NCBI GenBank assembly: GCA_958298945.1
Contig: CATQJD010000111.1
Coordinates: forward strand, 124,001-188,000
DNA length: 64,000 nucleotides
DNA from: Atherix ibis
Taxonomy: Eukaryota > Arthropoda > Insecta > Diptera > Athericidae
Direction of reading: 5' to 3'
The notes beneath the pieces are model-generated. The model was not told where the DNA came from. It did no database searches and saw only the letters and a program-made list of their open reading frames with translations. Position 1 is the stretch's first letter; every line of letters starts with the position of its first letter. Made by a program: the position numbers and the translations under genes. This document shows, piece after piece, positions 28,707-42,398 of the stretch.

Positions 28707-29420
28707 CCTCTTAAAATACTACTTCATATTCCTCTTAAACATACTACTTCATATTCCTCTTAAACATACTACTTCATATTCCTCTTAAACATACTACTTC
28801 ATATTAATCTTAAACATACTACTTCATATTCCTCTTAAACATACTACTTCATATGCCTTTTAAACATACTACTTCATATTCCTCTTAAACATAATACTTC
28901 ATGTTCCTCTTAAACATACTACTTCATATTCCTCTTAAACATACTACCTATATTCCTCTTAAACATACTACTTCATATTCCTCTTAAACATACTACTTCA
29001 TATTCCTCTTAAACATACTACTTCGTATTCCTCTTAAACATACAACTTCATATTCCTCTTAAACATACAACTTCATATTCCTTTTAAACATACTACTTCA
29101 TATTCCTCTTAATTATACTACTTCATATTCTTCTTAAACATACTACTTCATATTCCTCTCAAACATACTACTTCATATTCCTCTTAAACATACTACTTCA
29201 TATTCCTCTTAAACATACTACTTCATATTCCTCTTAAACATACTACTGCATATTCCTCAAAAATATACTACTTCATATTCCTTTTAAACATACTACTTCA
29301 TATTCCTCTTAAATATACTACTTCATATTCCTCTTAAATATACTACTTCATATTCCTCCTAAACATACTACTTCATATTTCTCTTAAACATACTACTTCA
29401 TATTCCTCTTAAAAATACTA
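28707..29420 (+). repeat. 766-bp tandem duplication, copy 2
   Basis: Copy 2 starts directly at the truncated junction monomer (TACTATTCC, where TACTACTTCATATTCC is expected). Similarity to copy 1 ends near 29420. The truncated monomer at the join is what an out-of-register exchange would leave. Confidence 0.8.
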
Positions 29421-32400
29421 CTTCATATTCCTCTTAAACATACTACTTCATATTCCTCTTAAACATACTACTTCATATTCCTCTTAAACATACTACTTCA
29501 TATTCCTCTTAAACATACTTCTTCATATTCCTCTTAAACATACTACTTCATATTCCTCTTAAACATACTAATTCATATTCTTCTTAAACATACTACTTCA
29601 TATTCCTCTTAAACATACTAATTCATATTCCTCTTAAACATACTACTTCATATTCCTCTTAAACATACTACTGCATATTCCTCAAAAATATACTACTTCA
29701 TATTCCTTTTGAACTAACTACTTCATATTCCTCTTAAATATACTACTTCATATTCCTCTTAAATATACTACTTCATATTCCTCCTAAACATACTACTTCA
29801 TATTTCTCTTAAACATACTACTTCATATTCCTCTTAAACATACTACTTCATATTCCTTTTAAACATACTACTTCATATTACTCTTAAACATACTACTTCA
29901 TATTCCTCTTAAACATGCTACTTCATATTCCTCTTAAACATGCTACTTCATATTCCGTTTAAATATACTACTTCATATTCCTTTTAAATATACTACTTCA
30001 TATTCCTTATAAACATACTACTTCATAGTTCTCTTAAACATACTACTTCATATTACTCTTAAATATGCTACTTCATATAACTCTTAAACATACTACTTCA
30101 TATTCCTCTTAAACATACTACTTCATATTCCTCTTAAATATACTAATTCATATTCCCCTTAAATATACTACTTCACATTCCTCTTAAAAATACTACTTCA
30201 TATTCCTCTTCAATATACTACTTCATATTCCTCTTAAACATACTACTTCATATTCCTCTTAAACATACTACTTCATATTCCTCTTAAACATACTAATTCA
30301 TATTCCTCTTAAACATTCTACTGCATATTCCTCTTAAATATACTACTTCATATTCCTGTTTAACATACTACTTCATATTCCTCTCAAACATAATACTTCA
30401 TATTCCTCTTAAACATACTACCTCATATTCCTCAAAAATATACTACTTCATATTCCTTTTAAACATACTACTTCATATTCCTCTTAAATATACTACTTCA
30501 TATTCCTCTTTAATATACTACTTCATAGTCCTCCTAAACATACTACATCATATTTCTCTTAAACATACTACTTCATATTCCTCTTAAACATACTACTTCA
30601 TATTCCTCTTAAACATACTACTTCATATTCCTTTTAAACATACTACTTCATATTCCTCTTAAATATACTACTTCATATTCCTCTTGAATATACTACTTCA
30701 TATTCCCCTTAAACATACTACTTCATATTTCTCCTAAACATACTACTTCATAATGCTCTTAAATATACTACTTCATATTACTCTTAAACATACTACTTCA
30801 TATTCCCCTTAAACATACTACTTCATATTCCTTTTAAACATACTACTTCATATTCCTCTTAAACATACTACTTCATATTCCTCTTAAACATACTACTTCA
30901 TATTCCTCTTAAATATACTACTTCATATTCCCCTTAAATATACTACTTCATATTCCTCTTAAAAATACTACTTCATATTGCTCTTAAATATACTACTTCA
31001 TATTCCTCTTAAACATACTACTTCATATTCCTCTTAAACATACTACTTCATATTCCTCTTAAAAATACTACTTCATATTCCTCTTAAACACACTACTTCA
31101 TATTCCTCTTAAACATACTACTTCATGTTCCTCTTAAATATACTACTTCATATTCCTCTTAAATATACTACTTCATATTCCTCTTAAATATACTACTTCA
31201 TATTCCCCTTAAATATACTACTTCATATTCCTCTTAAACATACTACTTCATATTCCTCTTAAACATACTACTTCATATTTTTGTTAAATATACTACTTTA
31301 TATTCCTCTTAAATATACTACTTCATATTCCTCTTAAATATACTACTTCATATTCCTCTTAAATATACTACTTTATATTCCTCTTAAATATTTTACTTCA
31401 TATTCCTCTTAAATATCCTACCTCATATTCCTCTTAAACATACTACTTCATATTCCTCTTAAACATACTACTTCATATTCCACTTAAACATACAACTTCA
31501 TAATCCTCTTACACATACTACTGCATATTCCTCTTAAATATACTACCTCATATTCCTCTTAAACATACTACTTCGTATTCCTTTTAAATATACTACTTCA
31601 TATTCCTGTTAAATATACTACTTCATATTCCTCTTAAACATACTACTTCATATTCCTCTTAAACATACTACTTCATATTCCTCTTAAACATACTACTTCA
31701 TATTCCTCCTAAACATACTACTTCATATTCCTCTTAAACATACTACTTCATATTCCTTTTAAACATACTACTTCATATTCCTCTTAAACATACTACTTCA
31801 TATTCCTCTTAAACATACTATTTCATATTCCTCTTAAACATACTACCTCATATTCCTCTCAAATATACTTCTTCATATTCTTCTTAAATATAATATTTCA
31901 TATTCCTCGTAAATATACTACTTCATATTCCTCGTAAATATACTACTTCATATTCCTCTTAAATATACTACTTCATATTCCTCTTAAACATACTACTTCA
32001 TATTCCTCTTAAACATACTACTTCATATTCCTCTTAAGCATACTACTTCATATTCCTCTTAAACATACTACTTCATATTCCTCTAAAACATACTACTTCA
32101 TATTCCTCTCAAATATACTACTTCATATTCCTCTTAAATATACTACTTCATATTCCTCTTAAATATACTACTTCATATTCCTCTTAAATATACTACTTCA
32201 TATTCCTCTTAAACATACTACTTCATATTCCTCTTAAACATACTACTTCATATTTCTGTTAAATATACTACTTCATATTCCTCTTAAATATACTACTTCA
32301 TATTCCTCTTAAATATACTACTTCGTATTCCTCTTAAATATACTACTTCATAGTCCTCTTAAATATACTACTTCATAGTCCTCTGAAACATACTACTTCA

Positions 32401-32640
32401 TATTCCTCTTAAACATACTACTTCATATTCCTCTTAAACATACTACTTCATATTCCTCTTGAACATACTACTTCATATTCCTCTTAAACATACTTCTTCA
32501 TATTCCTCTTAAGCATACAACTTCATATTCCTTTTAAACATACTACTTCATATTCCTCTTTAACATACTACTTCATATTCCTCTTAAACATACTATTTCA
32601 TATTCCTCTTAAACATACTACCTCATATTCCTCTCAAATA

Positions 32641-33770
32641 TACTTTTTCTTATTCTTCTTAAATATAATACTTCATATTCCTCCTAAATATACTACTTCA
32701 TATTCCTCGTAAATATACTACTTCATATTCCTCTTAAACATACAACTTCATATTACTCTTAAATATACTACTTCATGTTACTCTTAAACATATTACTTGA
32801 TATTCCTCTTAAACATACTACTTCATATTCCTCTTAAACATACTACTTCATATTCCTCTTAAACATACTACTTCAGATTCCTCTTAAACATACTACTTCA
32901 TATTCGTCTTAAATATACTACTTCATATTCCTCTTAAATATACTACTTCATATTCCTCTTAAATATACTACTTCATATTCCTCTTAAATATACTACTTCA
33001 TATTCCTCTTAAATATACTAATTCATATTCCTCTTAAACATACTACTTCATATTCCTCTTAAATATACTACTTCATATTCCTCCTAATATACTACTTCAT
33101 ATTCCTCTTAAATATACTTCTTCATATTCCTCTTAAATATACTACTTCATATTCCTCTTAAATATACTACTTCATATTCCTCTTAAATATACTACTTCAT
33201 ATTTCTCTTAAATATACTACCTCATATTCCTCTTAAACATACTACTTCATATTCCTCTTAAACATACTACTTCATATTCCTCTTAAATATACTACTTCAT
33301 ATTCCTCTTAAATATACTACTTCTTATTCCTCTTAAACATACTACTTCATATTCCACTGAAACATATGATACTACTTCATATTCTTCTTAAACATACTAC
33401 TTCATATTTCTCTTAAACATACTACTTCATAATACTCTTAAATATACTACTTCATATTACTCTTAAACATACTACTTCATATTCCTCTTAAACATACTAC
33501 TTTATATTCCTCTTACACATACTACTTCATATTCCTTTTAAACATACTACTTCATATTTCTCTTAAACATACTACTTCATATTCCTCTTAAACATACTAC
33601 TTCATATTCCTCTTAAACATACTACTTCATATTCCTCTTAAATATACTAACTTCATATTTCTCTTAAATACACTACTTCATATTCCTCTTAAATATACTA
33701 CTTCATATTCCTCTTAAATATACTACTTCATATTCCTCTTAAACATACTACTTCATATTCCTCTCAAATA
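32641..33770 (+). repeat. 1.13-kb higher-order repeat, copy 1
   Basis: The unit starts at TACTTTTTCTTATTC. Ordered markers are CCTCGTAAATA (about 32705), ATGTTACTC, TTACTTGATATTCC, CAGATTCC (32874), TTCGTCTTAAATA, the 24-bp CCTCCTAATATAC, CTTCTTATTCC and the 30-bp monomer (33356). Its length of 1,130 bp is 45 monomers plus 5. The 30-bp monomer gives +5, and a 1-bp loss (CCTAATATAC) and a 1-bp gain (ATACTAACTTC near 33650) cancel. Confidence 0.85.
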
Positions 33771-34826
33771 TACTTTTTCTTATTCTTCTTAAATATAATA
33801 CTTCATATTCCTCTTAAATATACTACTTCATGTTACTCTTAAACATATTACTTGATATTCCTCTTAAACATACTACTTCATATTCCTCTTAAACATACTA
33901 CTTCATATTCCTCTTAAACATACTACTTCAGATTCCTCTTAAACATACTACTTCATATTCGTCTTAAATATACTACTTCATATTCCTCTTAAATATACTA
34001 CTTCATATTCCTCTTAAATATACTACTTCATATTCCTCTTAAATATACTACTTCATATTCCTCTTAAATATACTAATTCATATTCCTCTTAAACATACTA
34101 CTTCATATTCCTCTTAAATATACTACTTCATATTCCTCCTAATATACTACTTCATATTCCTCTTAAATATACTTCTTCATATTCCTCTTAAATATATACT
34201 ACTTCATATTCCTCTTAAATATACTACTTCATATTCCTCTTAAATATACTACTTTATATTTCTCTTAAATATACTACCTCATATTCCTCTTAAACATACT
34301 CCTTCATATTCCTCTTAAACATACTACTTCATATTCCTCTTAAATATATTACTTCATATTCCTCTTAAATATACTACTTCTTATTCCTCTTAAACATACT
34401 ACTTCATATTCCACTGAAACATATGATACTACTTCATATTCTTCTTAAACATACTACTTCATATTTCTCTTAAACATACTACTTCATAATACTCTTAAAT
34501 ATACTACTTCATATTACTCTTAAACATACTACTTCATATTCCTCTTAAACATACTACTTTATATTCCTCTTACACATACTACTTCATATTCCTTTTAAAC
34601 ATACTACTTCATATTTCTCTTAAACATACTACTTCATATTCCTCTTAAACATACTACTTCATATTCCTCTTAAACATACTACTTCATATTCCTCTTAAAT
34701 ATACTACTTCATATTTCTCTTAAATACACTACTTCATATTCCTCTTAAATATACTACTTCATATTCCTCTTAAATATACTACTTCATATTCCTCTTAAAC
34801 ATACTACTTCATATTCCTCTCAAATA
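33771..34826 (+). repeat. 1.13-kb higher-order repeat, copy 2 (1,056 bp)
   Basis: Copy 2 lacks three consecutive monomers (75 bp), those with CCTCGTAAATA and TACAACTTC. It also has a 2-bp gain (TTAAATATATACTAC near 34190). The marker spacing from TACTTTTTC to ACTGA therefore falls from 715 to 642 bp, exactly 75 minus 2 less and one extra base consistent with the private indels. Confidence 0.85.
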
Positions 34827-35618
34827 TACTTTTTCTTATTCTTCTTAAATATAATACTTCATATTCCTCTTAAATATACTACTTCATATTCCTCGTAAAT
34901 ATACTACTTCATATTCCTCTTAAACATACAACTTCATATTACTCTTAAATATACTACTTCATGTTACTCTTAAACATACTACTTGATATTCCTCTTAAAC
35001 ATACTACTTCATATTCCTCTTAAACATACTACTTCATATTCCTCTTAAACATACTACTTCAGATTCCTCTTAAACATACTACTTCATATTCGTCTTAAAT
35101 ATACTACTTAATATTCCTCTTAAATATACTACTTCATATTCCTCTTAAATATACTACTTCATATTCCTCTTAAATATACTACTTCATATTCCTCTTAAAT
35201 ATACTAATTCATATTCCTCTTAAACATACTACTTCATATTCCTCTTAAATATACTACTTCATATTCCTCCTAATATACTACTTCATATTCCTCTTAAATA
35301 TACTTCTTCATATTCCTCTTAAATATACTACTTCATATTCCTCTTAAATATACTACTTCATATTCCTCTTAAATATACTACTTCATATTTCTCTTAAATA
35401 TACTACCTCATATTCCTCTTAAACATACTACTTCATATTCCTCTTAAACATACTACTTCATATTCCTCTTAAATATACTACTTCATATTCCTCTTAAATA
35501 TACTACTTCTTATTCCTCTTAAACATACTACTTCATATTCCACTGAAACATATGATACTACTTCATATTCTTCTTAAACATACTACTTCATATTTCTCTT
35601 AAACATACTACTTCATAA
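34827..35618 (+). repeat. 1.13-kb higher-order repeat, copy 3 (partial)
   Basis: Copy 3 keeps the three monomers missing from copy 2 and the 715-bp spacing of copy 1, with CAGATTCC at 35060 and ACTGA at 35542. It breaks off near 35618, where CATAATACTC of copies 1 and 2 is replaced by CATAAAACTC and a different monomer series follows. Confidence 0.85.
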
Positions 35619-36480
35619 AACTCTTAAACATACTACTTCATATTCCTTTTAAACATACTACTTCATATTCCTCTTAAACATACTACTTCATATTCCTCTT
35701 AAACATACTACTTCATATTCCTCTTAAACATACTACTGCATATTCCTCTTAAATATACTACCTCATATTCCTCTTAAACATACTACTTCGTATTCCTCTT
35801 AAATATACTACTTCATATTCCTCCTAAATATACTACCTCATATTCCTTTTAAACATACTACTTCATATTCCTTTTAAACATACTACTTCATATTCCTCTT
35901 AAACATACTACTTCATATTCCTCTTAAACATACTACTTCATATTCCTCTTAAACATACTACTTCATATTCCTTTTAAACATACTACTTCATATTCCTCTT
36001 AAACATACTACTTCATATTCATCTTAAACATACTATTCCATATTCCTCTTAAACATACTACCTCATATTCCTCTCAAATATACTACTTCATATTCGTCTT
36101 AAATATACTACTTCATATTCCTCTTAAATATACTACTTCATATTCCTCTTAAATATACTACTTCGTATTCCTCTTAAATATACTACTTCAAAGTCCTCTT
36201 AAATATACTACTTCATAGTCCTCTGAAACATACTACTTCATATTCCTCTTAAACATACTACTTCATATTCCTCTTAAACATACTACTTCATATTCCTCTT
36301 AAACATACTACTTCATATTACTCTTAAACATACTTCTTCATATTCCTCTTAAGCATACAACTTCATATTCCTTTTAAACATACTACTTCATATTCCTCTT
36401 TAACATACTACTTCATATTCCTCTTAAACATATCATTTCATATTCCTCTTAAACATACTACCTCATATTCCTCTCAAATA

Positions 36481-37500
36481 TACTTTTTCTTATTCTTCTT
36501 AAATATAATACCTCATATTCCTCTTAAATATACTACTTCATATTCCTCGTAAATATACTACTTCATATTCCTCTTAAACATACTACTTCATATTCGTCTT
36601 AAATATACTACTTCATATCCCTCTTAAATATACTACTTCATATTCCTCTTAAATATAATACTTCGTATTCCTCTTAAATATACTACTATATAGTCCTCTT
36701 AAATATACTACTTCATAGTCCTCTGAAACATACTACTTCATATTCCTCTTAAACATACTACTTCATATTCCTCTTAAACATACTACTTCATATTCCTCTT
36801 AAACATACTACTTCATATTCCTCTTAAACATACTACTTCATATTCCTCTTAAACATACTACTTCATATTCCTCTTAAACATACTACTTCATATTCCTCTT
36901 AAACATACTACTTCAGATTCCTCTTAAACATACTACTTCATATTCGTCTTAAATATACTACTTCATATTCCTCTTAAATATACTACTTCATATTCCTCTT
37001 AAATATACTACTTCATATTCCTCTTAAATATACTACTTCATATTCCTCTTAAATATACTAATTCATATTCCTCTTAAACATACTACTTCATATTCCTCTT
37101 AAATATACTACTTCATATTCCTCCTAATATACTACTTCATATTCCTCTTAAATATACTTCTTCATATTCCTCTTAAATATACTACTTCATATTCCTCTTA
37201 AATATACTACTTCATATTCCTCTTAAATATACTACTTCATATTTCTCTTAAATATACTACCTCATATTCCTCTTAAACATACTACTTCATATTCCTCTTA
37301 AACATACTACTTCATATTCCTCTTAAATATACTACTTCATATTCCTCTTAAACATACTACTTCTTATTCCTCTTAAACATACTACTTCATATTCCACTGA
37401 AACATATGATACTACTTCATATTCTTCTTAAACATACTACTTCATATTTCTCTTAAACATACTACTTCATAATACTCTTAAATATACTACTTCATATTTC
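36481..37500 (+). repeat. Dispersed partial copy of the 1.13-kb repeat
   Basis: It starts at TACTTTTTCTTATTC and ends after the 30-bp monomer at 37396. CAGATTCC (36914) to ACTGA is 482 bp, exactly as in copy 1 at 32874. Between start and CAGATTCC it has 200 bp more, carrying TTCGTATTCC, ATAGTCC and CTCTGAAAC monomers also found at 32.3 and 36.1 kb. Confidence 0.8.
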
Positions 37501-39060
37501 TCTTAAACATACTACTTCATATTCCTCTTAAACATACTACTTCATATTCCTTTTAAACATACTACTTCATATTCCTCTTAAACATACTACTTCATATTCC
37601 TCTTAAACATACTACTTCATATTCCTCTTAAATATACTACTTTATATTCCCCTTAAATATACTACTTCATATTCCTCTTAAAAATACTACTTCATATTCC
37701 TCTTAAATATACTACTTCATATTCCTCTTACACATACTACTTCATATTCCTTTTAAACATACTACTTCATATTCCTCTTAAACATACTACTTCATATTCC
37801 TCTTAAACATACTACTTCATATTCCTCTTAAACATACTACTTCATATTCCTCTTAAATATACTACTTCATATTTCTCTTAAATACACTACTTCATATTCC
37901 TCTTAAATATACTACTTCATATTCCTCTTAAATATACTACTTCATATTCCTCTTAAACATACTACTTCATATTCCTCTTAAACATACTACTTCATATTTC
38001 TGTTAAATATACTACTTCATATTCCTCTTAAATATACTACTTCATATTCTTCTTAAATATGCTACTCGTATTCCTCTTAAATATACAACTTCATATTCCT
38101 CTTAAATATACTACTTCATATTCCTCTTAAACATACTACTTCATATTCCTCTTAAACATACTACTTCATATTCTTCTTAAACATACTACTTCATAATTCT
38201 CTTAAACATACTACTGCATATTCCTCTTAAATATACTACTTCATATTCCTCTTAAATATACTACTTCATATTCCTCATAAATATACTATTTCATATTCTT
38301 CTTAAATATACTACTTCATATTCCTCTTAAACATACTACTTCATATTCCTCGTAAACATACTACTTCATATTTCTGTTAAATATACTACTTCATATTCCT
38401 CTTAATTATACTACTTCATATTCCTCTTAAATATACTACTTCGTATTCCTCTTAAATATACTACTTCATATTCCTCTTATATATACTACTTCATATTCCT
38501 CTTAAACATACTACTTCATATTCCTCTTAAACATACTACTTCATATTCCTCTTAAACATACTACTTCATAATCCTCTTACACATACTACTGCATATTCCT
38601 CTTAAATATACTACCTCATATTCCTCTTAAACATACTACTTCGTATTCCTCTTAAATATACTACTTCATATTCCTCTTAAATATAATACTTCATATTCCT
38701 TTTAAACATACTACTTCATATTCCTCTTAAACATACTACTTCATATTCCTCTTAAACATACTACTTCATATTCCTCTTAAACATACTACTTCATATTCCT
38801 CTTAAACATACTACTTCATATTCCTTTTAAACATACTACTTCATATTTCTCTTAAACATACTACTTCATATTCATCTTAAACATACTATTTCATATTCCT
38901 CTTAAACATACTAGCTCCTATTCCTCTCAAATATACTTCTTCATATTCTTCTTAAATATAATACTTCATATTCCTCTTAAATATACTACTTCATATTCCT
39001 CGTAAATATACTACTTCATATTCCTCTTAAACATACTACTTCATATTCGTCTTAAATATA
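37396..39060 (+). repeat. Segment duplicated at 40423-41965 (offset 3.03 kb)
   Basis: ACTGA at 37396/40423 and TTCTGTT at 37998/41025 are 3,027 bp apart. TTCTGTT at 38372/41400 and ATAATCC at 38568/41596 are 3,028 bp apart, the extra base being a 1-bp deletion (GCTACTCGTATTCC near 38064). After about 38.7 kb the offset drops to 2,903 (TTCATC 38871/41774; CCTCGT 38998/41901), so five monomers (125 bp) are missing from the second copy. Confidence 0.8.
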
Positions 39061-39433
39061 CTACTTCATATTCCTCTTAAATATACTACTTGATATTCCT
39101 CTTAAATATACTACTTCGTATTCCTCTTAAATATACTACTTCAAAGTCCTCTTAAATATACTACTTCATAGTCCTCTGAAACATACTACTTCATATTCCT
39201 CTTAAACATACTACTTCATATTCCTCTTAAAGATACTACTTCATATTCCTCTTAAACATACTACCTCATATTCCTCTTAAACATACTTCTTCATATTCCT
39301 CTTAAGCATACATTTTCATATTCCTTTTAAACATACTACTTCATATTCCTCTTTAACATACTACTTCATATTCCTCTTAAACATACTATTTCATATTCCT
39401 CTTAAACATACTACCTCATATTCCTCTCAAATA

Positions 39434-40510
39434 TACTTTTTCTTATTCTTCTTAAATATAATACTTCATATTCCTCTTAAATATACTACTTCATATTCCT
39501 CGTAAATATACTACTTCATATTCCTCTTAAACATACTACTTCATATTCGTCTTAAATATACTACTTCATATTCCTCTTAAATATACTACTTCATATTCCT
39601 CTTAAATATACTACTTCGTATTCCTCTTAAATATACTACTTCATAGTCATCTTAAATATACTACTTAATAGTCCTCTGAAACATACTACTTCATATTCCT
39701 CTTAAACATACTACTTCATATTCCTCTTAAACATACTACTTCATATTCCTCTTAAACATACTACTTCATATTCCTCTTAAACATACTACTTCATATTCCT
39801 CTTAAACATACTACTTCAGATTCCTCTTAAACATACTACTTCATATTCGTCTTAAATATACTACTTCATATTCCTCTTTAATATACTACTTCATATTCCT
39901 CTTAAATATACTACTTCATATTCCTCTTAATTATACTACTTCATATTCCTCTTAAACATACTAATTCATATTCCTCTTAAACATACTACTTCATATTCCT
40001 CTTAAATATACTACTTCATATTCCTCCTAATATACTACTTCATATTCCTCTTAAATATACTTCTTCATATTCCTCTTAAATATACTACTTCATATTCCTC
40101 TTAAATATACTACTTCATATTCCTCTTAAATATACTACTTCATATTCCTCTTTAATATACTACTTCATATTCCTCTTAAATATACTACTTCATTATTCTC
40201 TTAATTATACTACTTCATATTCCTCTTAAATATACTAATTCATATTCCTCTTAAACATACTACTTCATATTCCTCTTAAATATACTACTTCATATTCCTC
40301 CTAATATACTACTTCATATTCCTCTTAAATATACTTCTTCATATTCCTCTTAAATATACTACTTCATATTCCTCTTAAATATACTACTTCTTATTCCTCT
40401 TAAACATACTACTTCATATGCCACTGAAACATATGATACTACTTCATATTCTTCTTAAACATACTACTTCATATTTCTCTTAAACATACTACTTCATAAT
40501 ACTCTTAAAT
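39434..40510 (+). repeat. Second dispersed partial copy of the 1.13-kb repeat
   Basis: It runs from TACTTTTTCTTATTC (39434) past the 30-bp monomer at 40423. CAGATTCC to ACTGA is 606 bp instead of 482: an inner block with CCTCCTAATATAC is present twice (about 40023 and 40297). Its flanking monomers match those of the 36481 copy. Confidence 0.75.
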
Positions 40511-41965
40511 ATACTACTTCATATTACTCTTAAACATACTACTTCATATTCCTCTTAAACATACTACTTCATATTCCTTTTAAACATACTACTTCATATT
40601 CCTCTTAAACATACTACTTCATATTCCTCTTAAACATACTACTTCATATTCCTCTTAAGTATACTACTTTATATTCCCCTTAAATATACTACTTCATATT
40701 CCTCTTAAAAATACTACTTCATATTCCTCTTAAATATACTACTTCATATTCCTCTTACACATACTACTTCATATTCCTTTTAAACATACTACTTCATATT
40801 CCTCTTAAACATACTACTTCATATTCCTCTTAAACATACTACTTCATATTCCTCTTAAACATACTACTTCATATTCCTCTTAAATATACTACTTCATATT
40901 TCTCTTAAATACACTACTTCATATTCCTCTTAAATATACTACTTCATATTCCTCTTAAATATACTACTTCATATTCCTCTTAAACATTCTACTTCATATT
41001 CCTCTTAAACATACTACTTCATATTTCTGTTAAATATACTACTTCATATTCCTCTTAAATATACTACTTCATATTCTTTTTAAATATGCTACTTCGTATT
41101 CCTCTTAAATATACTACTTCATATTCCTCTTAAATATACTACTTCATATTCCTCTTAAACATACTACTTCATATTCCTCTTAAACATACTACTACATATT
41201 CTTCTTAAACATACTACTTCATAATCCTCTTACACATACTACTGCATATTCCTCTTAAATATACTACTTCATATTCCTCTTAAATATACTACTTCATATT
41301 CCTCATAAATATACTACTTCATATTCCTCTTAAATATACTACTTCATATTCCTCTTAAACATACTACTTCATATTCCTCGTAAACATACTACTTCATATT
41401 TCTGTTAAATATACTACTTCATATTCCTCTTAATTATACTACTTCATATTCCTCTTAAATATACTACTTCGTATTCCTCTTAAATATACTACTTCATATT
41501 CCTCTTAAATATACTACTTCATATTCCTCTTAAACATACTACTTCATATTCCTCTTAAACATACTACTTCATATTCCTCTTAAACATACTACTTCATAAT
41601 CCTCTTACACATACTACTGCATATTCCTCTTAAATATACTACCTCATATTCCTCTAAAACATACTACTTCGTATTCCTCTTAAATATACTACTTCATATT
41701 CCTCTTAAATATACTACTTCATATTCCTTTTAAACATACTACTTCATATTCCTCTTAAACATACTACTTCATATTCATCTTAAACATACTATTTCATATT
41801 CCTCTTAAACATACTACCTCATATTCCTCTCAAATATACTTCTTCATATTCTTCTTAAATATAATACTTCATATTCCTCTTAAATATACTACTTCATATT
41901 CCTCGTAAATATACTACTTCATATTCCTCTTAAACATACTACTTCATATTCGTCTTAAATATACT
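40423..41965 (+). repeat. Second copy of the 3.03-kb-spaced segment
   Basis: This is the partner of 37396-39060. It is also the source or sister of the 54587-56761 segment: TTCTGTT at 41025/55164 and 41400/55538, and ACTGA at 40423/54587. It includes two TTCTGTTAAATA monomers and a TCTTACACATAC plus TACTGCATATTCC pair. Confidence 0.8.
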
Positions 41966-42398
41966 ACTTCATATTCCTCTCAAATATACTACTTTATATT
42001 CCTCTTAAATATACTACTTCATATTTCTCTTAAATATACTACTTCATATTCCTCTTAAATATACTAATTCATATTCCTCTTAAACATACTACTTCATATT
42101 CCTCTTAAACATACTACTTCATATTCCTCCTAATATACTACTTTATATTCCTCTTAAATATACTTCTTCATATTCCTCTTAAACATACTACTTCATATTT
42201 CTCTTAAATATACTACTTCATATTCCTCTTAAATATACTTCATATTTCTCTTAAATATACTACCTCATATTCCTCTTGAACATACTACTTCATATTCCTC
42301 TTAAACATACTACTTCATATTCCTCTTAAATATACTACTTCATATTACTCTTAAACATACTACTTCTTATTCCTCTTAAACATACTACTTCATATTCC

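Larger units (their letters stand above)
25401..32640 (+). repeat. Transition zone of the satellite, without long tandem higher-order repeats
   Basis: These are 25-bp monomers with mixed C/T types. I saw neither the 21-bp nor the 30-bp marker here, so this is the boundary between the left and right domains. Recurrent variants are TACCTATATTCC (25495, 25620, 28179, 28945), CCTCAAAAA (about 25880, 28489, 29255, 29680, 30430) and ATAGTCC or ATAGTTC. Local duplications of 250 bp and 766 bp are listed separately. Nothing other than satellite is present. Confidence 0.75.
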
